Below are positions 22,895 through 34,400 of a DNA stretch of 64,000 bases, piece by piece. The DNA is from Lingula anatina. Taxonomy: Eukaryota > Brachiopoda > Lingulata > Lingulida > Lingulidae. Each line of letters begins with the position of its first letter. Positions within the stretch are counted from its first letter, which is position 1. Below the pieces are notes generated by a model. That model made no database searches, had not been told where the DNA came from, and was given only the letters and a program-made list of their open reading frames with translations. The position numbers and the translations under genes were made by a program. The DNA is taken from contig NW_019775380.1 in assembly GCF_001039355.2 (NCBI RefSeq), positions 657,640 to 721,639 of the forward strand, written 5' to 3'.

Positions 22895-25800
22895 TTAGAG
22901 TTGAGTTTCTTTTTGCGCTATCAGATCCTTATCTTCGTCATGTCGTATCTTTTTCTTATGTGTAGATTGCTTTCTGTAATAAATAACGGTCAGAAATATA
23001 GTTATTTTTCTTATTCGAAAATCACTGGCAACAGAAAAAGATACACCTGTAAAACAAAAGAGAGCTCAAATTTGACTTTTATTTAACAACAGAGAAAACA
23101 TCACTGAGAACCACAAGATAAGCAATGTCTTTCCTATTGACAAAACTATATTACCTTCCCAAGTTTTGGGCGTCCTCGAGAGTTTCAGGTAGATTGATGT
23201 TCGTTGTTTCTGGGAGAAACCCAACTAAGATAGCAGCTGAAATACTGGCCGCCCCAAATATTATCATTGGAATTGTGCTTGGACCAATAGAGTCGACTTT
23301 TATATTCCTCTGTAAGAAAAATCGAGCAAATATTTTCTAAATAAATCATCAAGTAAATATTGTTAATTCTTTCATTCAACGCATCATTTTCTTGAGAACA
23401 CACAAGTACCCGTACTCATACATGCCACCGATTTTTCGCACCTGTTGAGTGCACGCAAATACCTCTACTCATGCATGTTAACACGCACACACACTCACAA
23501 GTAACTTATATCAAATATCTTACCACAATGAATGGGGAAACCATTGTCCCTATATTAGCAACTGTGGCTCCAACCCCCATCGCAAAGTTCCTGATCACAG
23601 TGGGATAGATTTCGGCAGCCCATATGAAATGAATACCATACACTGCAGCTGCTCCAAACTTCCCAGCCACAGCGAGTACTACATGTAACCATTTTAATTC
23701 TGGAAAAGATAATAAGATATTTTTCAATGTCTACTTTTGCCAATTTATTGCCTATACGTGTATCGCATTTTTTCACGCTGAATATAACGGAATAATTCAG
23801 AACTGAAACAAACAATGCCACATTACGAAAATAACTTGGTTTTACTTACCTTCATTTGCGTACAATTCCACAAAGATAGAGCAGACACACGCGAGTCCAC
23901 CAAGAAGCATGCAGAGAATATAAGGCTTTTTGCGCCCGAATCTGTCTATGGTAAAGCAGATAACGAAGGCTGGGTATTCAATTAAACCCAGACAAAGGTA
24001 GTTCACAAATATATCGCCTCCAAGATTTCCCGTATGAAGTCCTATTCCATAATATGTAGTGTCTACTATTAACCTGGAATATAGTAAAATAACGTTCATT
24101 GGACTATATTAACCAGTAAGCGACTAGGCCTATCTACTCACTACGATAGGTTGTGTGCATAAAGAGATTGAAATAGTCAATACAGTACTAATTAAAGTTG
24201 TCTGTTAAATCAATACATTGGTATGGTAAATACGAATTACTCGTTATAAATGATGAGTGGGCCACTTTAAAAAATGCGACTTAAGAATTTTTTATATGGA
24301 AAGCAACAAAAGCCGAAATAGGCTACAGAACAGTTAAATTATTTACCAAGCATAGGACAACATCAGCATTCTTAAGATTACTTTTGGCGCGCGGAAAAGT
24401 TCCCGGAAACTAACGCTAGGTGACTCTTCTTCGATGACAACATTATTTAACACATTTGGCGCCAAAACCCGTCCATTCACTCTCGCAGCAGTTCTCAGAA
24501 TTTTCTCAGCTCTGCGCCTCTTTCCTCTGCTCAGAAGCCATCTCGGAGATTCAGGAACGTACCTTTAAAATCAGAGCGACTTTGCAACAATAAGCTTCAA
24601 AGCTGCCCATGAAAATAATTACAGAAACTATTATTCTGCCTGGCTAGTCTCGTAAGGAGGGGTTTTATCATTCAGTTACTAAGTATTACATTATTAATCT
24701 ATTTGGAACATTTTCATCATGGTACGACATAGTGACAATCAGTACGCTTTGGCAAACCAAACAGTCTGAAAGATATGCTGAAAAGAGCAATCTAATAAGA
24801 TACTTATCTGTTCGTGGGATAATACTAGAATAAATGCAAACCTATCCCTATCAGTCTTATTGATCTTCAATATATACGAATTCGTACAAACATAAAAGGA
24901 AGGGGCTTGGTTTTATACAAGATGATGACATAGTTATGACCATAGTTATGACAAGATGTAACATATATTGCTCTATTTCACAAATTTTTTCTCACATTCA
25001 TAAAATTAATCTTACCACATTGTTACGAGTACTAAAAACGTAGGCAGCGTTACTGCCAGCTGGAAGTGTCTCCAATCTCGTAGAAAGTAAGCCAGGAGCG
25101 TCGTTAGTGGCCCACCAGTGGCGCAGAAGAAATTTATCACCGAACCGGCCACCATGCGCTGTTTCGGACCATAAAATTCCAAAGCTGAACAGGAATGATT
25201 TTTGTAAAACCATACTTGGCAATTACAGTTGTTGTCCAAATGTTGTTTGTATAAATACCATAAATCGTCAAAGAGTTATACAAAAAGTTGGCATAAAAGC
25301 TCATGGATAAAAAACATAATAAAAATTTTCTTAACAGTAGTAGCACGTTTTAAGATGTGATTGTCGTCATTGGCAATGGAACGAACAGATGGCTTTAGCA
25401 ATATTGATGTGGATTATTTAATAAAACAACATCTTTACCTACTGTAACACAAGGATTAAATGATTTTTACCTAATGTTATATAATGATTAAATAAAACCT
25501 TTACCTAAAGTAAAACAAGGATTGAAAATTCCCGAAGAAAACGCTCCAAGCAGGAATCGTATGATCATGTATACTTCAATGGTGGGAGCAAATATGGCTA
25601 CAACCCCGGTGATTCCCTGTCCCAGTAATGCAATCACCAGCGTGGTCTTGCGACCAACCCTAGAAAGTAAACTTGTTTTAAATAAAATTTTGAAGGAGTG
25701 CGATATATTCTGAAAACAGCATCTCTCAAATACAGTTGGTATGTGATTATATTTGTGGATGAAAATTCGGAAAGAAATCTTACGTGTCGGACAATATCCC

Positions 25801-27813
25801 GAGAAACAGTCCCCCCGCCAAGGCGGAACCAAAGAAAACCATCGAAGTCACAGATAGCAATTCGGCTTTATCGCAGACCAAATTAAACTGAAAAGAAAAA
25901 TACGCCATGAAATCACTGTACGTTATTATTGTTATTATTACTATTATTATCATATGCTGACACCGCTTTCTTTATATAAACAAATAACCAGAAGCAACGT
26001 TTGACTTTTGGAGATGACGCTGAAATCCAGCCCCAAAAACCTCCTCTCTCTTTCCCTCCCCCCTCTCTCTTAGTACCTGGGAGGGATATGTAGTTGTGAA
26101 TGTAGATGTATCATAGACCCAATTGGAGCATTTCACTTCGGTCCCGTTGCTGGTCCGCACTGTGCACTCGGCATACTTCCCTCGCCTGTCCCGAGGTATG
26201 CTAGCATTGATAAGTGCCTCGTGGCCAGGTCCCTGAATAACCCATGTGTCATTATCAAGCCCCGGTACCTGACATCTGAAATCAGTAAGCACTGATTCTT
26301 TACTTTGTTGTTATCTTAGTTACATGTACATGTACCTACTCATCTTAACATGCACATCATTTGCGTTGCACTTTTATTATCCTTTAGGTTCGTAAATTGG
26401 CTTTACCTTACATATTATATTGTTGCTGGATAAAAAACAGAAGACATATAGGACATGTCCATACAACCGTGATAAGCTAAAGTGAACCATGCTAAATCTT
26501 GTGACCTCATTGGTCTTCATTTATTGTATTACACCATTATTAAATGACAATAAAAATGTATCGTTCTAACGTGTTTAATATTCCGTTGTCAATAACATGC
26601 AAACGATATATTTAATAATTATTTATTTATTTTACTATGCAGTTTATATGTTACATCTTGTGTGTTCTAAATGCTTCGTCACAGACATCAGGCAGATTTA
26701 TCACTAATGCACTTATGGTTGTTTTCGAAACTCATTGTTCAGGGGCGGATCCAAGATTATTTGAAGGGGGGGCGGGGGGGGGGGGGGGGGGGGGGGGGTC
26801 CGGAACGATAGGCCTCGGATGCGAAGCCGACCATCGCCCCCTTGATGTGGGGTTTGGGCCCTGCTCAAGGGCCCCGAAAATTTTTTGGTACGGTTTAGAA
26901 CTATGATTTAGGTAGTCAAAATTCTAATTTCAAGAGAGGAATATTAGTGTGATATATTTTTCAGAAACTGAAGGGGGGGGGGGGGGGGNNNNNNNNNNNN
27001 NNNNNNNNNNNNNAAATCCGCCACTGTTGTTTATGTTCTTCAATTGCGGACACTATGAAATAAAATTGATAAAAATACACATCTGTTACTGCTGTTGATG
27101 TAGTTATTCGCATGTGAGTCATATGTCGAGCGACATCAACAATAGAATGTAAACCTTAAAAGACGTAAACATGTTGACCTTCTCTGAACTTTGGTAAGGA
27201 ACTCTCCTTGAAACATATAACAACGCTTTCTACAGGTTGAAGGATGTGCAACTGGCACAGTGGCAAGGACCAAACTGATAATCGCCTCATGCGCAAAGTA
27301 AGCTTGCTTTTAACATAAAAGTGAGCTCAACTTGAAAAAGATAACACTTTTCCGCCTTTAAGGACAGGGGTAAAGTTAAAATAGATATTACCAACGTAAA
27401 ATAGACATTGGCGTTTATACTGAACCATTCGCATAAGTCGCTCAGGAAAATATGACCTAACACAGATAACATGTCCTAACTCCCTAAACCTGCGAATAGC
27501 TTTATGTAGGACTATCATCATACGAATGTGCTAACCTGTGCTTCGGTGTTTCTTCAATGAAAACTATCGCATATGCTGTTAGGGCTTCCACTACGGCCAC
27601 CATACACAGTAAGAAATATATCCTGACTTGGTATGGACCAGCATTTCCAATATGTTGCAAAACCTCATCGAAGTGGTGAATCTCAGGGTACAATTCATTC
27701 GTGGCGTCAGCAGCTTTTGTTCCGCTGTTCTTCCTCTGATCTGGTGATTCCTGGTTCACCAGGGTTCTGTTTTCGTCGTTAAGATCTCCATGATTTTTGG
27801 CCTGACCGTTCAT
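22895..27813 (-). CDS. SLC22-family organic cation/anion transporter
   Basis: This is a plasma-membrane major-facilitator transporter for organic ions. Ten exons: 27536-27813, 26077-26275, 25784-25887, 25505-25659, 25016-25184, 24347-24562, 23850-24073, 23524-23699, 23155-23309 and 22895-22973. They total 1755 nt, or 584 aa, with every phase matching. Family marks in order: first TM followed by a short extracellular loop with Cys and NDT, NAS and NGT glycosylation sequons; [21 protein letters not shown] (loop 2-3); the PESPRWL motif after TM6; DRFGRKKP (loop 8-9); [10 protein letters not shown]; and [13 protein letters not shown] before a Lys-rich C-tail. The loop 2-3 motif has Thr where family members usually have Arg, so it is not DRFGRR-like. 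Start chosen at MNGQAKNHG (27813). Exon 10 is short but uses a good acceptor and is exactly in phase. Substrate cannot be told from sequence. Confidence 0.9.
26740..27026. mobile_element. CAGGGGCGGATCC-type repeat in SLC22 intron 1
   Basis: It starts CAGGGGCGGATCCA and ends AAATCCGCCACTG, an imperfect terminal inverted repeat. The inner part (CCTCGGATxCGAAGC) is shared with 28998-29180. TTGTT occurs just outside both ends and may be a short target duplication. It includes a poly-G run and the 25-N gap. It has the look of a non-autonomous DNA transposon family. Confidence 0.65.
26989..27013. other. 25-N assembly gap
   Basis: The gap follows a G homopolymer, a common sequencing stop. It lies in SLC22 intron 1, inside the repeat, and does not interrupt a coding exon. 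Confidence 0.95.
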
Positions 27814-29718
27814 TTTCACAAATACACTCTTAACACCCCTCTGTCCTCAGTAGTGCAGATGCTATAGATGTGCCACGCGTCCTTAAAATGATCGACTGTT
27901 ACAGTCCCACTCACTTTGTCCATCAGAGGGTGTAAAGTGCATGCTGCGCGTTCTTAATCCAAGACTGAGCTTGAGCAGACCTCTGTTTACCCATTAGATG
28001 ATAGTGACACGGCATTCTTGGACAAACCAAGCCGGGGTGTTACACTGTGTAGCGCGTGTCATGAGCCTCTGAAGACGAAATGTTCGTATTGCCGTACTCA
28101 AAAAAACATACCGATGTAGAACACGTCCCAAAAAGAAACATTATGTACAGCCGGGTGTAGGCATAGTGCGATATCACCAGATGTTATCTCATCCAGTCTT
28201 ATAACATGTTATAAGTTGTCTTGTGTAGTGCTGTTTACATAGATAAAACTAGTCACTTACTAGTACATCTTTGCATGCCTCATTTTACTTTCTCGCATAA
28301 ACCGTCTTTAGGACCTTTCTGCTGTTGTTGTAATTTTTTTTTATTTGTATTAATTCAAGGAACTTCATCACCATTTTAACTGATATATAAATATATTAGT
28401 TTTGTGTCAGTAAGTTTTAGCGACCAACTTGCAAACCTAGCAAGAAAGACAAATTAGAAAAAAATTCAGCGAGTTAATAGATATCATTCTGTCAAACCGA
28501 TGATTGCCTGAGGATATGCTTTCTCCTTACAATGTGGAGATGGGGTCTATCCAAAAAAAAAAAAAAACTGATAGCGATTTTTGCTCACATTTATACGTTC
28601 CCCGTTGCTTTACGCAACGCTCCGTTATTTTTGTCAAATTAACATCGTTCAAAGTCATCTTTGCCATCATTTACTTGGTCTTACAATGGGAAGCAAGTAA
28701 AATGAAAGAGGTGTTAAATTTGCTCCAACACAAGACGGCTGACAAGAACGGGTTACTTGTAGTCCCAGGTCGTTTCTCAATGTCTCATTGAGGGTCGTAT
28801 CCTAGCTGCGCATTTTTCAACATACCTTCATACCCTGATATCAGGGGGCTTCTAAAAATACAACCGAAAATAGTATACAAAATTTAAAAGTTTCAGCGAA
28901 ACAATAATTATGTGACAGACTATTAGCGCACCCCGTGGTCAGAGAGTACGCAGGCAGACAGTAAAATACTGCAGGCCTGAGTGATGTGCAACACATCCAG
29001 GGGCGGATCCAGAATTATTTAAAGGGGGTCCGTTTTTTGGGAATGACAGGCCTCGGATACGAAGCTGACCCTCGCACCCCTTGAGGGTTCGGGACCCGTG
29101 GTTAATTTCAAGAGGGCATATTAGTGATTCTTTTCAGAAACCCACCATGCCCCCCCCCCCCTCATCCAAATCCGCCACTGATATCGTTTTAATTACTGCT
29201 ACACTTTGCTAGATAATTTACAACAGTCCAGATTATCGTACATGTACTTTCTCAGAAGGCGCCCTCTGCTGAATATTACTTTTTGTCTCTGTAAGTGCTA
29301 CTTAATATCAGTCCGGCACAATGAAGCAATCACACTTGTTTTAACACAAAACACAAGCCCAAACCAATAAACTGTATGATACTGATGAGATTAAATCTGT
29401 GCTTTACTGATGGCTATTTAAAAAAAACAATCATGGGATATATAATGATGTATTTATTTTCTACCACACTGATAAAGATATTCAAATTCAAAACAATCAT
29501 GATATATTCATAACAATTTAAATTATAACTTCATAAATTAAAACTTCATTTCACTTGTACACTGCAAGAGTCCATGCACTTTCATTTAACAAAATAATGT
29601 ACTGGCTAACAACAAACATAATCTCTATACTGCTGCATTTATACCAGTTATCTATACAATAAGTATATATCAGTATGACTTATTTCAAGTCATACTATTA
29701 TTTTAAAATTCAAAAAAT
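27814..29718. other. SLC22 upstream / SIRT4 downstream region
   Basis: No supported coding exon. It contains the repeat at 28998-29180. A reverse-strand AATAAA at 29453-29458 is the likely SIRT4 poly(A) signal. I found no TATA box near the SLC22 start. Confidence 0.45.
28998..29180. mobile_element. CAGGGGCGGATCC-type repeat, second copy
   Basis: 183 bp, begins CAGGGGCGGATCCA and ends TCCGCCACTG. It aligns along its length with 26740-27026 and carries a poly-C run near its right end. No coding potential. Confidence 0.7.
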
Positions 29719-30263
29719 CTATGATATCCCAACATCTTTTAATGTGATTTCTTGCAGCACTTCCACACATTCTGCATCAACTTTTACATCTGCTATGTTA
29801 TCAGCTCTAGTTGGACCTATATTTACTATTGCTATGGACTTTCCTTGTTCCTTGCCAGCCCTGAGAAATCTGTATCCTGAGAAAACCTAAAAAGATACAC
29901 GTATGGTTTGAAATGAGCACATTAAAAACAATAAATAACATTATTAATTTTTGATCTTGCTTTTTCCACAAGTGACAAATATTTATTCATTTCAACTGAA
30001 TTTTTATTATGTAAATGAATACTAAATACTATTTATCACACTTATAAATACTTTTATGTGTCATATGATTATGCTGAGGTATTCTAAACCAACCTGTAAG
30101 GAAGAACCTAGTACAAGAATGCTGTCACTTTCTGTCAATCTTGAATAAATATTTTCAACGATTGGTTTTGGCACATTGTCCCCAAAAAAGATGATCTGGG
30201 GTTTCAAAATTCCATCACAATGACTGCATACAGGAACCTAAAAAATTAATTGATAGCACAATC

Positions 30264-30344
<81 letters not shown>

Positions 30345-31140
30345 TTTTTTTTTGATGTTCCTCTTTTGTGTTATATTTGTTTTTCCTGTAATTCACTTTT
30401 TTTATTGAAATTTTGGTTTTGAAAAACATTTAACAAATACATGAGCTTTCAAACACATACGAGGCATTGTATGCCATCTGTACATTTATATTTGAATATC
30501 AGCAGATTTCTTCAAGTCTTTATGATGCTGACAAATAATTTTTTAAATATTTATTTTGAAAAGAAAATTAATGTACCTTGAAATCTTTCACCTGATCCTG
30601 AGACAACTGTATATCTCCATCTGGAGCCATGCTCCCCACAATCTCTGCATGCCAGTGAGGATTGTCTCTCTCAATCTGTCTCTGAATGGCCACTCTTGGC
30701 ACAATTCTCTTACACTGCAAACACTCCACACGGTGAGAGCTGCCATGGAGCTCTATCACTTTGTGACTGCCTGCCTTGTAGTGCAGGGCATCGACATTCT
30801 GTGTGACCAGGCTGTGGACAAGGCCACATCGTTCCCACTCTGCTAACTTAAGATGAGCACTGTTGGGAAGGAAGGAGGAAAACCTTGGCCAACCAACAAA
30901 GTTTCGTGCCCAGTATCTTTGCCGCACATGTGCATGTTTGAGGAAGTCCTGGTATTGGACTGGTCTGTCCTTACTGCGGGCATACAAGCCCACCCCCTCA
31001 GACCTGTAGTCTGGGATGCCACTAGGGGTAGAAATTCCAGCTCCTGTCAAAACAAACAGCTTCTTGCATTGAAGAAGAAATTCATGCAGGCTTTCTATGT
31101 CTCTTCTTGCTGCAGGTAAACTGAGTGGAACAAACTTCAT
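29719..31140 (-). CDS. SIRT4: Sirtuin 4 (NAD-dependent, mitochondrial class II)
   Basis: SIRT4 is a mitochondrial NAD-dependent lipoamidase/ADP-ribosyltransferase/deacylase acting on glutamate dehydrogenase and the pyruvate dehydrogenase complex. Exons are 30577-31140, 30094-30237 and 29719-29886, all phase 0, totalling 876 nt or 291 aa. The sequence shows LTGAGIST and GIPDYRS (NAD pocket), YWARNFVGWP, TQNVDALH, the catalytic His in ELHG, zinc cysteines CLQC and CSHC, FFGDNVPKP, LGSSLQVFSGYRF and NIGPTRAD. YWARNFVGW and VGLYAR are typical of SIRT4 rather than SIRT5. The N-terminus (MKFVPLSLPAARR) is shorter than the human one. An in-frame TAA directly precedes the ATG and a splice acceptor lies just upstream, so any presequence must lie in these first residues. 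Intron 2 contains a long AT repeat. Confidence 0.95.
30268..30342. repeat. (AT)n microsatellite in a SIRT4 intron
   Basis: About 37 AT units in the first intron of the SIRT4 coding region, between exons 30577-31140 and 30094-30237. Confidence 0.95.
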
Positions 31141-31224
31141 TTACTGAAAGGCACAATTTTTTATAATTAGCTGCTGTGACATATCTTTACCAGCTATATA
31201 GTACATACCTGTTAATAGTTTAAA

Positions 31225-31399
31225 AGGGGCGGATTGAAGCCGTCTTCTGGGTCTTCAGGAAGACGGTCAGATATTCAAGTTTACACTGACGGGTATATAC
31301 TGTATCTATTTTTTCTGTCGGAAGACGGTCAAAAATGGAGAATGGATCAACAAAGATAATTTGGAAGACTGTCAAAAAATAGCTCTGGATCCGCCCCTG
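31225..31399. mobile_element. GGGGCGGAT-type repeat, third copy (different interior)
   Basis: It begins AGGGGCGGATTGAAGCC and ends GGATCCGCCCCTG, so its ends pair. Inside is a repeated GGAAGACGGTCA-type motif (three versions), unlike the other two copies. It shares termini but not body with them. Confidence 0.6.
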
Positions 31400-32492
31400 T
31401 TGACTTTAATATTATCTTTAAATAGTTTTGCATCAGATTTACTTACTTCACAAATACTGGGAAACGGGACGTAACCATGGCATGTGCATGTCTACTAGTC
31501 TCGTGCTTTAGGTTATGCAATCGCAAAAATATTGTCCCTCTCGAACAAAACAATAGACAGGTAGTCTATGATATTATTGCACTACTTATAATCTTAACAC
31601 TTGGCTATCAATTAAAATAACGTAAAATATAAGAATGCTTAGAATAACAAAAATTAATTCGCACCTTGACGTCTGCATTAACTGCAACTGACCTTGACCT
31701 TTACCAATTAATCTTGCACAATTTGAGAAAATCTCAACTAACACAATCGAAGAAAAATTCGCGTGCATTTGGCTGCATACCAGTGTTGTATTGCATATAA
31801 AGTGCTACAAGTTAATTGAAAGAGAAATGTAAATTATGCAACGTTTCTCTCTTTCTGAAATTCTAACTTAGGCCCTACGTAAATTCGACAACGGAATGAC
31901 TAAACCTAAATCTACTTGAATTTCCAAAAGATTGTTCATTCAAGGAAAGTCGCCAAGGAACGAAGAACGAAGCCACAGTGGCGTAGGCCTATTCCGAATT
32001 TTGGAAAGGGAGAGTTTTGTATGCTGGGGGGGGGGGGGGGGGGGGAGATAGAGGGCTCCTGATGAACGGACCATCTTGTCTGGAGCCTGTTTTTATTAGG
32101 TTAAAATGGGCTTCAGACTTCAGAGGCACTAGCAAACTCAAAACAACGCAAACAGTAGGTCTACCGCGTGCGTTTTCGGAAAGTTGCCAACAAAACTTTG
32201 TTTAACACCTATTATTTTGATTTCTAGGCCTATATTGTTAATCTAGGGAATTAGAAAGTGACCGACACACTAACGGCACTTTAGGTGATTAACTTTATAG
32301 CGCTTGCAGCTGTGGGTCCAATGCGAGAAATATGTTTGCATCATGTCAATTTCTACCACAAACAGAATATTCCAGAAATAAACGAGGCTCCCGATGAAGA
32401 TGTTGTCTGGTGGTTTAGATTCAGTAGAAACTATTATAAAAAGGCCAAATACTAATTAGAGGAAGAAAATCAAGTTAATCAAGGGCCTACAT

Positions 32493-32502
32493 AACACACA
32501 CA

Positions 32503-32535
<33 letters not shown>
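32493..32535. repeat. (AC)n microsatellite
   Basis: About 21 AC units with one interruption. Confidence 0.95.
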
Positions 32536-33012
32536 CTAAAAATCCAGGAGGGGGAATGTGCAAGAAAAGAGACAAAAGAATGGATGTAAGATGTAATATT
32601 TTGTATTACTGGGTTTTGGCAGCCTTCAAACGCAAAAATACAAATCTCATTTGACAGGGAATGTCTTAGTTGCTAACATTTAATACATTATTTTTGGCGA
32701 GGTGGGGAAGATGTACAAAAATGGAGAACCTATAGCTACTGTAACTTATGGTGAAAATTCTCGATCCGCCCTTGAAGGTACAGAATGTGCCTACTAACTT
32801 TTAAAAAATGACTCCTTATCACCCTAACTTTCACAGATTGGACACTCACTTCTCTAATATCAGCATACTGGAAGCAGCAGAGAAATGCTGACAGTAAAAA
32901 AGTAGTGAGATGTTTCTGAGGCTCGGGTTGCTCTTTATTTACACCAAGAGCTCATTTCTTAGATTGGTCTCATACCGCGACATGGGCGCTTTTGTTACAG
33001 AAGCAAAGTCTG

Positions 33013-33115
33013 GCATGTATAGAGAAGTAAATATGACTTGGTTAGATAAATATCCCGGAAATAGGCATGTAAAGAGAAGTAAATACTACTTGGATTAAAA
33101 TCATATCCCGGAAAA
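33013..33115. repeat. Two-unit ~54-bp tandem repeat
   Basis: Units begin GGCATGTATAGAGAAGTAAA and GGCATGTAAAGAGAAGTAAA and each ends ATATCCCGGAAA. The second is slightly diverged. No gene overlap. Confidence 0.6.
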
Positions 33116-34263
33116 GGAGGGCACCTGTGTATATGGCGTAAAGGTGACTTTCAAAGTGACTCAAACCCAATTAACCGCCCCAATCCGGTCTAGTATACCT
33201 TTTCCGTCTATTTCGAATGACTCGCCGTTTGATGAAATACGGCCATAAACTATGCATGGAAGCACTTTCTTGTGATAAACCACAGCTTTCTAGAAGATAC
33301 GCGTAAATATTAGATATTACTATGAATATACTAAGTATACCTAAAAATAGACATCCAGGCAGAAGTAGGCGGTCGCTATCTTCCAGACCAAAACGCCACC
33401 TATCTTGAGGAGGCCTGTATAAACCAGAAAATAATTTTAATTTCCAATTTTGTAAATATTTAGAGGCTAATGTGTCTTCCATTAAATAATATTGGTGTAT
33501 ATATTTAGGGAAAATATAACAAAGGCTAATCACATAACAACAATCCGATTATGGCTTCTCGTGATGATAAATAATGATCATATTTTGCCTTCGGAAGTCT
33601 AACTATCCCAGGCTCTCATAATTGCATGATTGACTTATAGTTAAGTAAAAATGCGAGGTCTTTTCGGTACAAAAATAAGAGTACAGCATTACATACTTGT
33701 CAGCCTGTCTATTGTTTCTTTAGAAAGATGTCAAATATATATTTACACACGCAGTGAATTCATCTTAGTGGGCATGACAAAAAGTGAACGCATTAAAATA
33801 CTGAAAATATTCAAATAGAATTATTGGTTGTACTTTAGTGATACAACACGTACAGGCCTCCCTAGCGCCCATCTCCACTGAAAATAACCTGAGAAAGGCC
33901 GACCCCGGCTTCTTTTGTCCAAGTAGTGAAGATTCCTAGAGTTTCTAGGGAGCATCACGGGGATGTTTTCCTCGTGTACATTCCCACGGTTTTTGATAAA
34001 TCAATTAACATGATTCCCCCGTGATTGTCTCTGGCCTGGCACAGTTGATTACAAATGCAGGAGGGCATTGCAAGGCATGTGCATTTATGGTTCCTTTTTC
34101 CTCCCAGGAGAGCCAGGAGAGTTGGAGAACGCGCGAGATTTGACGTAAGGCACGCCCATTCTGCGCTGATTCGCAGTACACACTCATACCAAAATTATGC
34201 ACGAACTGCGGTAATCTGATCCAGGGCCCGGAATGCATTAGTTGTAGCTTCTCCCGATTTGGC

Positions 34264-34269
34264 TATAAA
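34264..34269 (+). promoter_or_regulatory. TATA box of the transgelin-like gene
   Basis: TATAAA in the context GGCTATAAAGGG lies 137 bp before the start codon. This would place transcription start near 34295 in a TCCATCAG-like initiator context and give a 5' UTR of about 105 nt. TATA promoters suit a strongly expressed muscle gene. Confidence 0.6.
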
Positions 34270-34400
34270 GGGAAGCTCTCCCGGCTACTGCTTTCCATCA
34301 GCTTGAACTGCCGAGTGCCAGAGTAGGACCCAGAGCCGGTGACTAGAACCTTCCCGTTACCCGATTTTTACGTTTTGTCGCGTGGATTTACACCTTGAAA

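Larger units (their letters stand above)
31141..34263. other. Intergenic, SIRT4 to transgelin-like gene
   Basis: No coding exon supported; a 120-codon reverse frame at 33171-33533 has no recognisable domain. The region holds repeat 31225-31399, a poly-G run at 32026-32046, an (AC)n repeat at 32493-32535 and a ~54-bp tandem pair at 33013-33115. A fragment ending CGATCCGCCCTTG near 32763 resembles the right end of the 31225 element. Confidence 0.5.

Noticed and set aside
28504-28791. 95-codon open frame between the SLC22 and SIRT4 genes
   Set aside because: Contains a poly-Lys run from an A tract and no recognisable domain or splice partners.
33171-33533. 120-codon reverse open frame upstream of the transgelin-like gene
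   Set aside because: No domain, no splice context, composition like surrounding noncoding DNA; length expected by chance in 64 kb.
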